From NCBI GenBank assembly GCA_031286005.1, contig JAITVC010000226.1:1-21573 (forward strand): a stretch of DNA of 21,573 bases, read 5' to 3'. The notes below the pieces were generated by a model, which was not told the DNA's origin, did no database searches, and saw nothing but the letters and a program-made list of their open reading frames with translations. Shown piece after piece: positions 15,601 to 21,573 of the stretch. This DNA is from Bacteroidales bacterium (lineage in GTDB: Bacteria; Bacteroidota; Bacteroidia; Bacteroidales; P3). The number at the start of each line of letters is the position of its first letter. Position 1 is the stretch's first letter. The position numbers and the translations under genes are program-made.

Positions 15601-17860
15601 CGGTGTCTATGCCTACCCATTTAGATTCTACTACATCATATTGACCTCCATCAATATAACCTCCTCCCAACGAGTCGTAAACACGCGGTGGTGCCGGTAG
15701 TTTTTCCAACCGTATTGTGTGCAACCCAAACCAAACCGAATCGGTTTGTGGATTGTTGAAATAGATAGAGTCTCTGTATACATTCTCTTCCACTGTTGCT
15801 CCCTTTATCACGGTATCTATCCTTATATCGCCAATCAGCTTTCGTGTGAAACAAGCATTAGCTCCAGACACCCGAATGCCGTAGGGCGCACTTTGTACCG
15901 TCTGACTGGCCCCCGGACTGAACGTAAATTCCCCATAATAACCGGAACCATTAAATTCGTCTTTGTCGTAAGAATGATTGAATTGCCCGGAAAACCAATC
16001 TTGCCTAACCACTCCACCGACCTGATGCAGACCTTTCGCTACAAAATACTCAATATTGTATTTCTCCTTCAACTCATCTGTATCAAAATAAGAAAGAGTA
16101 TTTATGTCCAATGTCTTATTCATTCTAAGCCAAACCGGTGTAGCTGCACAAAACGTATCAGAAAGGGCTTGGGTGCTAAATTCTGCATCAACACGGCCTA
16201 TTTCAAACCCCTCATCCACAGGCTTGGTTGTATCCCATGGCTTACCAAGATTTATCAATATTGGCTCATTATCAAATGGTATTCCGTCTTTTTCGCAAAG
16301 CATACATTTAGCCGTAACCCGAATAACCAAGTCTCCTGCCGGACGATCGCCCTCCGGAAATGGTAAAACCCGAAACGCCGCCCTCCACGAGTAGGGAGAG
16401 TTAGATCGGTTCAGTTTGTTTCCATCATCCATCATTACTCCAAACCCACCATTAAGGCCATAACCGTCTACCGGGGTCCATCGCGCAGGATTGATAGATC
16501 TGCCATCATCACTGAATGTCGGATCACTACCGTTCGGAAACACCCGTTCAGCAAGATATTTACCTTCATTATCAACTATCTCCCATTTATAATCTATCAA
16601 ACTGTCACTCTCATCGCCCACCTGCAAAAAGACAAAACCCTGTGCCGCCTGTTTGGCATAGCCCTCTTGAGAATAGGTAAAATTGAAAGCTGAAGACCTC
16701 GTCCCTCCGGTTGTGTTGCCGACTTGCACACCATCTTCTTCGATACTCTGCAAGGCCGCATCATAATTCACACATAGCGGAATATCATCGCCACTGACAA
16801 TCTGCCAACCAAGCGTATCCGCAGGCCCGGTTCCCTCAATAAAAGCGCCGGACGTTGTCCCCCAAAAAATCCGATTAATCACATACTTACTCTTATCCAC
16901 CGTATCTACGGGTGGATTGGCAACTTTGATTTTATCGTCAAACTTCTGAATCTTCGCAGGGGCCAAAAACTCGCTTCCCCCAGCACTTCTTGTATTATAG
17001 TTTGGCTTGCAATAGAAACGCTGTACAACAACACCGCCGTGCTTTTTCGGATTATAGCCGTAATCAGCTGTATTTCCACTAAGCAACAATCCATTAAGGT
17101 CGAAAGTAGTATCCGTATTCGGAATGTCTTTCGACTCTGTAATTTGAATTGGTTTCCCATCTGTATCTAAAACCGTCCATCCGAAAAACATGTCCGGATT
17201 GATTTCGTCCCAATACTCGCCGGTCTCCGTTGTACTGCCTTTGTTCAAAATCTTAAAGGTTAAAATTTCGCCTTGGCAAAGCACACTATCCATAATGATG
17301 GTGTCCGAAGCTGAAACCGGAGGCCGAAGCGGCAAGTGAATATTGGCTGTTGCCAAAATACTTCCGGAAGCATCCGAACTCGGATATTCGGCCTTAAAAT
17401 CCCCACCTTTTAGAAGACCATATTCGTCTGTGCTTGCAGGATTATTTGGAACTGTAAGTTCGATTAAATCATAATTGTCATAGCTGGCATATTTGGCATC
17501 CGTTTTATCAACTTTTTTCGCTGTCCATGTAAATCCCGTTTTATTGGGAAATGTCCAAATAACATCGGCATCGCCCCACGAGTAGTTATTACTGGACATA
17601 GCAGACGGCACTTCCACCAAAATATTAATTTTGTAAGTAGGGTAGTGCGTCAAATCATCAAGACACAATACATTTCTTACAGCTGTCTTTGGGGTTTCAT
17701 CCTCCAGATTCATGCCAACAGTATCCGCAAGGATCACTTTCAGTGTCTGTCCCGAAGCCTCCCCGCCAAACCAAAACAACCCCACAACCAAAGCAACTAT
17801 CCGAAGCATACGTTTGGAACACCATACAATGGAAAAAAAACGAGATATTGGTTGTTTCAT
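9617..17860 (-). CDS. Giant T9SS-exported surface protein with PKD/Ig-like repeats and type B C-terminal domain
   Basis: The protein has about 2747 residues from the ATG at 17860. I prefer this over the in-frame ATG at 17911 because MKQPISRF...LRIVALVVGLFWFGGEASGQ then forms a normal signal peptide, and a promoter-like TACTTTTG sits between the two starts. The body is a chain of Ig/PKD-like beta domains, rich in Asp, Thr and Val. Many have a [YF]xWx[FLV]P-x-x-W strand pair (TFPNDWW, VWTFPAGWE, RWELPTGYE, GWDVPDDWS, IELPSDWI) and a Cys near the domain start. The last 82 or so residues (VPGGFSPWTSDGVNDVF, MNRWGVVVYES, GWDGRN, GDYFYILTV, TGVVTVF) are the gliding-motility-associated type B sorting domain (CHU_C). 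Known type B proteins cross the outer membrane by T9SS with an SprF-type partner, and one lies two genes downstream. The role is probably adhesion or motility; the ligand is unknown. Confidence 0.92.
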   Translation of the reverse strand: MKQPISRFFSIVWCSKRMLRIVALVVGLFWFGGEASGQTLKVILADTVGMNLEDETPKTAVRNVLCLDDLTHYPTYKINILVEVPSAMSSNNYSWGDADVIWTFPNKTGFTWTAKKVDKTDAKYASYDNYDLIELTVPNNPASTDEYGLLKGGDFKAEYPSSDASGSILATANIHLPLRPPVSASDTIIMDSVLCQGEILTFKILNKGSTTETGEYWDEINPDMFFGWTVLDTDGKPIQITESKDIPNTDTTFDLNGLLLSGNTADYGYNPKKHGGVVVQRFYCKPNYNTRSAGGSEFLAPAKIQKFDDKIKVANPPVDTVDKSKYVINRIFWGTTSGAFIEGTGPADTLGWQIVSGDDIPLCVNYDAALQSIEEDGVQVGNTTGGTRSSAFNFTYSQEGYAKQAAQGFVFLQVGDESDSLIDYKWEIVDNEGKYLAERVFPNGSDPTFSDDGRSINPARWTPVDGYGLNGGFGVMMDDGNKLNRSNSPYSWRAAFRVLPFPEGDRPAGDLVIRVTAKCMLCEKDGIPFDNEPILINLGKPWDTTKPVDEGFEIGRVDAEFSTQALSDTFCAATPVWLRMNKTLDINTLSYFDTDELKEKYNIEYFVAKGLHQVGGVVRQDWFSGQFNHSYDKDEFNGSGYYGEFTFSPGASQTVQSAPYGIRVSGANACFTRKLIGDIRIDTVIKGATVEENVYRDSIYFNNPQTDSVWFGLHTIRLEKLPAPPRVYDSLGGGYIDGGQYDVVESKWVGIDTVRLCEYELLDSLGRKTGRTGYRLELFNIDDRLINDDGTHGGSGAHRWKVIVNGSTPGGEGSGHPIGINNEVRTTGNNPVFINFDDAGYGHQSYVNLKIDTNYLRPDSTNFRRSGLLMWQAHNACGWGDSVVIAYETMDTVPFEEYTPTVWADVDPATPMKDYLTDTRICEGEELSFLTSYNMPEGYTMTEKSVLSNKQARVFWQVDSTWTVGVRNRDLEDGLNRYTSIRFGKDSGIVAVRFVNQCGSSMPVESSMVYPVNYYRAQWDTISDTVCADSVYTYALKSMNKLTGTEDEMGDLMMTFPNDWWIASRMWDEQEPVEGPYYDTFSKVLIGDPAPTYESVYYRAQVGHPDSLNLKGGERNILVRWIHMYCDIQHNRPEYWDTTKVFVRTHPLIPVVDVWPKDTVCARDTFWYSVKPTKEDSIQDNFYVWTFPAGWEVVDSSGARGGHEISSCDSVRVVTSGTFGAEDTIRVTAQSWCCGQPIGEAMKKAVWIWDTATFDPEYVRDAYQNDEPFGTRPCGGDTLQLFVNRPFDVDTIKWWWQQPGIVPTDSLVDSVKGNMNMGSEAIAQYKFADTLCLPDTLAFHSVKSLTFTPLIIRMDMQNRCGWSHSPEIEITPVDELTESFAPKFETSTPVVLCQDEDSVFKLTYQDSPLKNAGQYVWYFAQEGRELDSVVEQVIEGNLGYEHIFKLMPADTGRVWVVAKNTCSRTLESDTVTITKVKRFSNAPMPMDFGFFTSAANYVDTVCLYSDKDWMIKADTVDEREGLSLQPFIWMRLSGDTLPTFGDLLDTSAALSVNHDKVQVKGLAMDAKRQETLIGVTARQEGCVENGDTLLIRLISVDTLSLNVIDSVTFELLDVEDYQILPCEGIGEIRVKAWHDTTILGFRWELPTGYEFVSGKDSMGESVDVRVGTTPGKIGVRTMTGRNYDLSKNYCTYENQSAVYIKEAIQFWQPPVLDSFVLVSDTACPETDFGPLTVYAHDSDTLHVDAYKFIVAHILDDESDTVFLFDTVIATKRDTFEYTIPGDSLRDSTWRYLISAVAIDSTCGACTSDSITHEFAVISLPRITNVIVDAQPCPDSVIKYIFVSNHNLASFDMAEGVVSGGVSVNNIIEDSVWIEFNSNVGDSIELLFDMSYIFDYCNNEMETEILHRYDTTLTLKSDTLMNFDINVDRFYPNVFHADAMEGRACTDDTVILVASIIGESSFAVRFGWDVPDDWSDTILGRNADTLIARTANVAGEYTVVVSASGGCGTSREPKEFPITVEAAPDYEEILVHASDTTACEESELIVWVDTTGTGLIVDQFRWSMDGADFDTIINSITDTAKITVPKGEFTVRASYYVTGDVCFTKRDSTIVYIETQDLPAKPTPIQNLYPCPEEPFELSLNYDEWTDSIAWKRIGTVSEYDSAASKIAQDNGKSIYDSLYFENVGTAPFKLRVEAHNACNFRYDTFTISPEKNIEPFKEELTGLTTFDNLRYCFNDTIWGDVRIPAQHVTLGLTHHIELPSDWIRVEKKDSIIVVGADTVKRFYFIPGQESGMIKVWTEGCGDKDSVETNVDVQPTRLYLEFSKSNETSSYGDETMLFIIDSAGIINSSGEREANHWEDFDYSWSDRFESTNPANTIMRLKWVYLKEESFVVKAIEKSTLYPGQFQCTTTDTIELIADGTYSSKVDFEPAVCKDVEFELTATHQGGEAEFYRQEWFIYNPMTGKYEPKPEVEGTILRHIVRFDTDDTLYLDDTDTLRFRFVGYDSLYSNEPVADPRTTALFSDTTNIAIRIAPSILAEISGMDLAKITDQLYVLKSLELGDSVMIGDRLLFHGRVWRDYDSASAIAHTYRWLTPREVYPEDQHTYPYAGYTEAGEFRPDTANAVTGVIFYPQWFYYRVEDPSAYGCVSTVGIEIKLRTEAKDVFGQTVPGGFSPWTSDGVNDVFMKDVDEITIMNRWGVVVYESKERRGWDGRNTQSNRLVDRGDYFYILTVVINNIRYTKTGVVTVF

Positions 17861-17898
17861 AATATGCAAAGTTTTCAAAGACACTATTTTTTGATTAA

Positions 17899-17906
17899 CA
17901 AAAGTA
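17899..17906 (-). promoter_or_regulatory. Alternative promoter -7 element (TACTTTTG) for the giant-protein operon
   Basis: On the minus strand this reads TACTTTTG, an exact TAnnTTTG Bacteroidota -7 element, about 40 bases before the ATG at 17860. No TTG lies 19-21 bases further upstream, so it is weaker than the site at 17996. If used, its transcript would exclude the ATG at 17911. Confidence 0.35.
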
Positions 17907-17995
17907 CGCATTTCTAAAAAGAAAAGCGAGAGATTTCACAATTTTTATTAACAACCCATTTTTAATTAGTAAGTTTATTAATGATTTAGAACGAG

Positions 17996-18026
17996 CAAAG
18001 TTACGATTTTTTTTTGAATTAATCAA
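17996..18026 (-). promoter_or_regulatory. Probable promoter of the giant-protein operon (TTG-N20-TAACTTTG)
   Basis: On the minus strand, TTG (18024-18026) is followed after 20 bases by TAACTTTG (17996-18003). This fits the Bacteroidota primary sigma pattern TTTG-N19-21-TAnnTTTG. Transcription would start near 17990, leaving a 5' leader of about 130 bases before the preferred ATG. The surrounding bases are long A/T tracts, usual for such promoters. Confidence 0.6.
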
Positions 18027-18132
18027 CTTTTTGGGAAAACTTTTTATTAATGTTTTTTTCATTTTCTTAATTGATACGCATTATGATGTCTAAACAACCC
18101 ATAATAATGCCTCTTATCACGAGCAAAATTTG

Positions 18133-18187
18133 TGGCGGAGGATGAACGAAAGATGAATATAGGATCAATATAGGATAAATACAGGAT
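18133..18187. repeat. Five 11-bp phased repeats in the divergent control region
   Basis: Five 11-base units follow one another without gaps: TGGCGGAGGAT, GAACGAAAGAT, GAATATAGGAT, CAATATAGGAT and AAATACAGGAT. Every unit ends in GGAT or AGAT exactly 11 bases after the last, about one helical turn, so the shared bases face one side of the DNA. The last three are nearly identical. The run sits about 130-190 bases upstream of the minus-strand promoter and about 75-130 bases upstream of the plus-strand one, where a multi-site regulator could act on either. Confidence 0.6.
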
Positions 18188-18260
18188 ACTTTTCTCGAAA
18201 AACGGGACAAAAAAACACTCCCCTTTTAATTCTTAATTTTTAATTTTTAATTATTTTTCG

Positions 18261-18268
18261 TATCTTTG
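18261..18268 (+). promoter_or_regulatory. Probable promoter -7 element of the glycogen-synthase-like/DUF4270/glmS operon
   Basis: TATCTTTG is an exact TAnnTTTG -7 element, 22 bases before the ATG at 18291. The expected -33 position (about 18237-18241) has only a T-tract, not TTG, so the upstream A/T-rich repeats may compensate. Transcription would begin near 18275 with a very short leader. Confidence 0.6.
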
Positions 18269-18290
18269 CAAAAAATTTTACCCTGTCCAA

Positions 18291-19097
18291 ATGGAAAATA
18301 TGAAGATTCTGTATGTCAATCAGGAAATGTGTCCTTACACAAAGGAAACACCTTTAGCACTCATTGGTCGACATTTACCTCAATTTATTCAAGAAAAACA
18401 AAACGATATTCGTGTTTTTATTCCCAAGCATAACGCCCTCAACGAGCGTCGGAGCCAACTGCATGAAGTAATTCGGCTTTCGGGAAAAAACATTGTTATC
18501 AACGACGTGGACTTTCCGCTGATTATGAAAGTGGCCTCGCTGCCGGAAGCCAAAATGCAAATTTACTTTGTTGACAACGATGATTTTTTTAATAAAAAAG
18601 CCCTTTTGGATAGAACCGGAAAGCCTTATGATGACGCCGACACCAAACTTATTTTCTTTGCACGCGGCGCTGTTGAAACCACGTTAAAGTTGAGCTGGTC
18701 GCCCGATTTAGTGCATTGCAGCGGTTGGTTTTCAAGTTTGCTGCCGCTTTATATTCGCCGGTTCTATAAAACGAACCCGATGTATAAAGACACCAAAATT
18801 GTGGTATCGCTTTTCAACGAAACTTTTAAAACAAAAATCAATAAAAAACTGTTAACCAAACTTGAGTTTGATAAGATCCCGGCTAAAGATATTGCACGCT
18901 ACGAAGGCCTCACCTATCGAACGCTAATGAAAGCCGCTATTGATTTGGCTGATGGCGTGATTGTGTCGGAAGAAAAGGTGGATGCCGAACTTATCGCTTA
19001 TGCCAAAAAAGCACGTGTTCCGCTCATGCCCTACAAATCGGAAGAAACCTTCTTTGCCGATTGCCAAAAATTTTATGCCAAAATTCTTTCTAAATAA
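18291..19097 (+). CDS. Glycogen/starch synthase-like protein (GT5 N-terminal domain only, probably inactive)
   Basis: The protein has 268 residues. The start MKILYVNQEMCPYTKETPLALIGRHLP aligns well with the N-terminal domain of GT5 glycogen synthases (MKILFVSSE-APFAKTGGLADVV...LP). Further on, LVHCSGWFSSLLPLYIRR corresponds to the HCHDW-TGL-PLYL segment. Two marks of activity are altered: the ADP-glucose-binding KTGG has become KETP, and HDW has become SGW. The C-terminal Rossmann domain of real synthases (usual total about 475 residues) is absent. Bacteroidota genomes commonly carry such a short protein beside DUF4270 and glmS, so it is probably a conserved non-catalytic relative, not a fresh truncation. 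ATG 18300 is an alternative start and has a GGA a few bases upstream; the protein would then begin MKILYV, as relatives do. It is first in its operon. Confidence 0.85.
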   Translation: MENMKILYVNQEMCPYTKETPLALIGRHLPQFIQEKQNDIRVFIPKHNALNERRSQLHEVIRLSGKNIVINDVDFPLIMKVASLPEAKMQIYFVDNDDFFNKKALLDRTGKPYDDADTKLIFFARGAVETTLKLSWSPDLVHCSGWFSSLLPLYIRRFYKTNPMYKDTKIVVSLFNETFKTKINKKLLTKLEFDKIPAKDIARYEGLTYRTLMKAAIDLADGVIVSEEKVDAELIAYAKKARVPLMPYKSEETFFADCQKFYAKILSK

Positions 19098-19128
19098 TGG
19101 CTTGTTGCCAAACTTTATTATCACATAC

Positions 19129-20547
19129 ATGAATAGTTTTCAAACCAAACGTCATCGTTTTCTTAAATATTTATCCTGCTTTTTCGGTCTTCTTGTTTTC
19201 GGCATAGCCGTAGTATCCTGCAAAAAAGACCTAACCTCAACCATCGGCGGTGGTCTTCAACCCGATGATGAATTTATCGGTGCGTTTTTTAACGATACCG
19301 CTGCTTGCTTGAACTTGGTGGCCTATTCTGTTCAAGAAGACTCGGCCATTACGAGCGGTTTTTCCTCTTATGCTTTGGGTAGCTACAACCATCCCACATT
19401 TGGAACCATGACGGCGAATATTGTTACGCAAGTGTCTGACATTACCGGCCCCGACACAGACACTGTGGCCTATATCGATTCCGTTGTTTTGGAAATGCAG
19501 TGGGATAACAACCTCGCCTACCCGTTTGAAAAGGATGTGAAGATGGCTCCTATAACCATTAGCATTGGCGAATTGGACTATAACGAAGCCTTAAACGTCG
19601 TAGACGATACCGAAAGAAAAGTATTTTTCAACACCACCAAACCATTTCCTTACGATAATAGTTTCAGCGTTTTTCCGGAAAACCAAATCGACCCCAACCG
19701 GTTTTTTGATTCAATCATGGATCCTAACGATTCTTCGGCAAAAATAACTGTTCCTGTCGCTCGCCTGTTGCTCAGCAACGCCTACGGGCAAAAACTACTC
19801 GATGCCAGCAAATCTACCAAAGATTCGACCATTAATGCGTTCATCAGAGAAATTCCCGGCTTGTACTTTCAATCAAAAGCGGTGCAATCCGGCCAACCCG
19901 GGCATATTATCAATTTCGATTTTTACGATAATGCGCCTGTGATTACAGTCTATTTTCACCGAAAAGAAACCGATACGGCCCCCACTCTAAAAAGCTACCA
20001 ACTTGGAAACAATGTAACCTACAACTATATCGAATATGACCGCAGTCTTGCAGATGCAAACTTTACGGCACAATTGGCCGGTGATACGGCTTTGGGCGAA
20101 CAAAAGGTGTTTTTGCAAGCATGTGGCAGTTCATCCATCAACGTATTATTGTCCGATAGCATCCGCAATTTAAAAAACATTGCAGGCGGCAAACCTATTG
20201 TTATTAATCTGGCTACTTTGGTGCTCAAAGTAGATCCGCAAAGCGGTGGATTTACGCCACCGGCTCAATTAGAACTCAAAGGTTTCACAGATACAACGTC
20301 TATTACTTTAATAGATGAAGACCGTCTAACCTTGGGTGGATCTTTTGATAAAAACAAATCAGAATATCGATTTTTTATCACAAACTATGTTCAACAATTA
20401 TTGTTGAATGAGAATCTGGAAAATTATCCGCTGAAGATTTTTTCGTCCTACGCAATTCCTGACCTTGCCGTGATTTTTGGCCCCAAAGCGGCACCTCACG
20501 ACAAGCGTATGCGCTTGGAAGTGGTGTATTCTGTGGTTCAACCGTAA
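19129..20547 (+). CDS. DUF4270 family lipoprotein
   Basis: The protein has 472 residues from the ATG at 19129, 31 bases after the previous stop. The open frame reaches further left, to 18961, but that part overlaps the previous gene in another frame and has no signal peptide. The N-terminus MNSFQTKRHRFLKYLSCFFGLLVFGIAVVSC is a lipoprotein signal with the lipid-bearing Cys at 31, followed by KKDLTSTIGGGLQPDDEF, the conserved opening of DUF4270. The rest is beta-rich (for example DTDTVAYIDSVVLEMQW and the closing RMRLEVVYSVVQ). The family is typical of Bacteroidota and its role is unknown. The protein is probably anchored in the outer membrane. The link with the GT5-like gene and glmS is a common order and hints at a cell-envelope or polysaccharide role. 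Confidence 0.88.
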   Translation: MNSFQTKRHRFLKYLSCFFGLLVFGIAVVSCKKDLTSTIGGGLQPDDEFIGAFFNDTAACLNLVAYSVQEDSAITSGFSSYALGSYNHPTFGTMTANIVTQVSDITGPDTDTVAYIDSVVLEMQWDNNLAYPFEKDVKMAPITISIGELDYNEALNVVDDTERKVFFNTTKPFPYDNSFSVFPENQIDPNRFFDSIMDPNDSSAKITVPVARLLLSNAYGQKLLDASKSTKDSTINAFIREIPGLYFQSKAVQSGQPGHIINFDFYDNAPVITVYFHRKETDTAPTLKSYQLGNNVTYNYIEYDRSLADANFTAQLAGDTALGEQKVFLQACGSSSINVLLSDSIRNLKNIAGGKPIVINLATLVLKVDPQSGGFTPPAQLELKGFTDTTSITLIDEDRLTLGGSFDKNKSEYRFFITNYVQQLLLNENLENYPLKIFSSYAIPDLAVIFGPKAAPHDKRMRLEVVYSVVQP

Positions 20548-20566
20548 CTTATAAAATCTAATTCTT

Positions 20567-21573
20567 ATGTGTGGAATTGTAGCCTATATTGGCAAAAAGC
20601 AGGCCTATCCTATTTTAATTAAAGGTTTGAAACGTTTGGAATATCGGGGCTACGACAGTGCCGGTGTTGCCTTGATTAACGACAATCAGAACCTCAGCGT
20701 GTATAAAACCAAAGGCAAGGTGGCCGATTTGGAGCATTTTGTTAAGGATAAAAACATTTCCGGAACGGTTGGTATTGCTCACACTCGTTGGGCTACACAC
20801 GGCGAACCTAACGATAAGAATGCGCATCCTCACTTTTCGGAGAATGAGGATTTGGCCTTAATCCACAATGGGATTATTGAGAACTACTGTCTTTTGAAAG
20901 AAGAATTGGCCGCTCGTGGACGCACGTTTCACAGCGATACAGACACTGAAGTGCTGGTGCAACTCATCGACTATATCAAAGCTAATGAGAAGTGCGATTT
21001 GGTTCATGCCGTGCAGATGGCGCTTTCGCAAGTTACGGGGGCTTATGCTATTGCTATTTTGAGCAAAGAGAATCCTGATTTGATGATTGCGGCACGCAAA
21101 GGTAGTCCGCTTGTAGTGGGCGTTGGGCAAGATGAGTTCTTGTTAGGCTCGGATGCTTCGCCGATTATTGAATTTACGAAAGATGTGGTCTATGTGAATG
21201 ATGAAGAGGTGGTGGTGATTGAGCGGGGTAAGAAATTAAAGGTTACTAATCTTAAAAATATTAAGAAGACTCCTCGAGTTCAAACCCTTGAACTTAGCTT
21301 GGAGGCTTTGGAGAAGGGTAGTTTTCCTCACTTCATGTTGAAAGAAATCTTTGAACAGCCAAAGACGCTGAAAGACAGTATGCGTGGCCGTATTTCCAAC
21401 GACCTTACGCAAGTGGCCCTTTCGGGGATTATCGACAATAAAGAACGATTTATCAACGCTCGCCGCATCTTGATTGTGGCTTGCGGAACCTCTTGGCATG
21501 CCGGACTCGTGGGCGAATACATCATTGAAGAGCTTATTCGCATCCCGGTTGAGGTGGAATATGCCTCTGTATT
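20567..21573 (+). CDS. glmS: Glutamine-fructose-6-phosphate aminotransferase (isomerizing), 3' end outside window
   Basis: 335 codons of about 610 are visible before the right edge. The start MCGIVAYIG gives the N-terminal nucleophile Cys (mature residue 1) of a class II glutamine amidotransferase. Also present are RGYDSAG, the glutamine-binding AHTRWATHGEPN, HNGIIENY, SDTDTEV and GAYAIAIL. The linker HFMLKEIFEQP and the beginning of the first SIS sugar-isomerase domain (VACGTSWHAGL) follow. The enzyme makes glucosamine-6-phosphate from fructose-6-phosphate and glutamine, the first step to UDP-GlcNAc for peptidoglycan and lipid A, in the cytoplasm. The ATG lies 19 bases after the DUF4270 stop with no promoter seen between, so the two are probably co-transcribed. 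In many bacteria glmS is controlled by a riboswitch; there is no room for one here. Confidence 0.97.
   Translation, partial: MCGIVAYIGKKQAYPILIKGLKRLEYRGYDSAGVALINDNQNLSVYKTKGKVADLEHFVKDKNISGTVGIAHTRWATHGEPNDKNAHPHFSENEDLALIHNGIIENYCLLKEELAARGRTFHSDTDTEVLVQLIDYIKANEKCDLVHAVQMALSQVTGAYAIAILSKENPDLMIAARKGSPLVVGVGQDEFLLGSDASPIIEFTKDVVYVNDEEVVVIERGKKLKVTNLKNIKKTPRVQTLELSLEALEKGSFPHFMLKEIFEQPKTLKDSMRGRISNDLTQVALSGIIDNKERFINARRILIVACGTSWHAGLVGEYIIEELIRIPVEVEYASV

Larger units (their letters stand above)
17861..18290. other. Divergent intergenic control region
   Basis: This is the only gene-free stretch over 300 bases. From left to right it holds the adhesin leader, two minus-strand promoter candidates (17899 and 17996), three copies of TTTATTAA (17944, 17974, 18043), the 11-bp repeats (18133-18187), a T/A-rich stretch with a 7-base period AATTTTT (18235-18248) and the plus-strand promoter (18261). 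I see no RNA gene or open frame in it. Confidence 0.7.

Noticed and set aside
15719..16366. 215-residue plus-strand open frame
   Set aside because: It is antisense to the giant protein, has no homology that I recognise, and its composition follows from the opposite strand's codons. The same holds for other antisense frames, such as 13769-14275.
18133..18187. CRISPR-like array
   Set aside because: The units are 11 bases with no spacers and there are no cas genes.
19098..19110. TGGC-TTGTT-GCCA inverted repeat after the GT5-like gene, as a terminator
   Set aside because: The stem is only four pairs with no T-run after it, and the next gene is close and co-directional.
18961..19128. Longer start for the DUF4270 gene
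   Set aside because: It overlaps the glycogen-synthase-like gene in another frame and would bury the lipoprotein signal that begins at 19129.
20548..20566. glmS riboswitch
   Set aside because: Only 19 bases separate DUF4270 and glmS, far too few for the ribozyme.

Overview
The window looks like a piece of a Bacteroidota chromosome. The reasons are a type IX secretion (T9SS) gene set (PorP/SprF, a PorE-like OmpA protein, and a giant secreted protein with a type B gliding-motility C-terminal domain), a DUF4270 lipoprotein, a short glycogen-synthase-like protein beside glmS, and promoters of the Bacteroidota TAnnTTTG type. Base composition is moderate in most of the window (42% and 50% G+C in two 60-base lines I counted, at 9001 and 4201). 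It is clearly lower in the first 2.8 kb (30% and 32% in the lines at 961 and 1681).

Layout: (1) 1-2780, plus strand, AT-rich and accessory-looking. It holds the 3' part of a gene joining an HD-type domain to an Hsp90/GHKL-type ATPase, followed by a small membrane-protein frame that appears broken by one base. (2) 2784-17860, minus strand: five tightly packed genes that read like one operon. Their order in transcription is giant T9SS surface protein (about 2747 aa), PorE-like OmpA/SPOR protein (1680 aa), PorP/SprF, bactofilin, and a four-helix membrane protein. Gaps are 2, 7, 23 and 12 bases. (3) 17861-18290: a divergent control region with promoter candidates in both directions and a run of 11-bp phased repeats. 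(4) 18291-21573, plus strand: a glycogen-synthase-like protein, a DUF4270 lipoprotein and glmS (cut by the right edge), 31 and 19 bases apart.

How the genes may work together: the giant protein carries the export signal. The SprF-type protein is the kind of outer-membrane partner that type B cargo needs. The OmpA/SPOR protein can link the outer-membrane side to peptidoglycan. Bactofilin could add a cytoskeletal or positioning role. That interplay is inference from family knowledge and gene order.

The least ordinary points are the HD-Hsp90-like gene and its frame-broken tail, four tandem cysteine-free DsbD-alpha-like domains inside the OmpA protein, the 11-bp phased repeats between the divergent transcription units, and a GT5-like protein that has lost its KxGG substrate motif. 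I saw no rRNA, tRNA, CRISPR array or insertion sequence.
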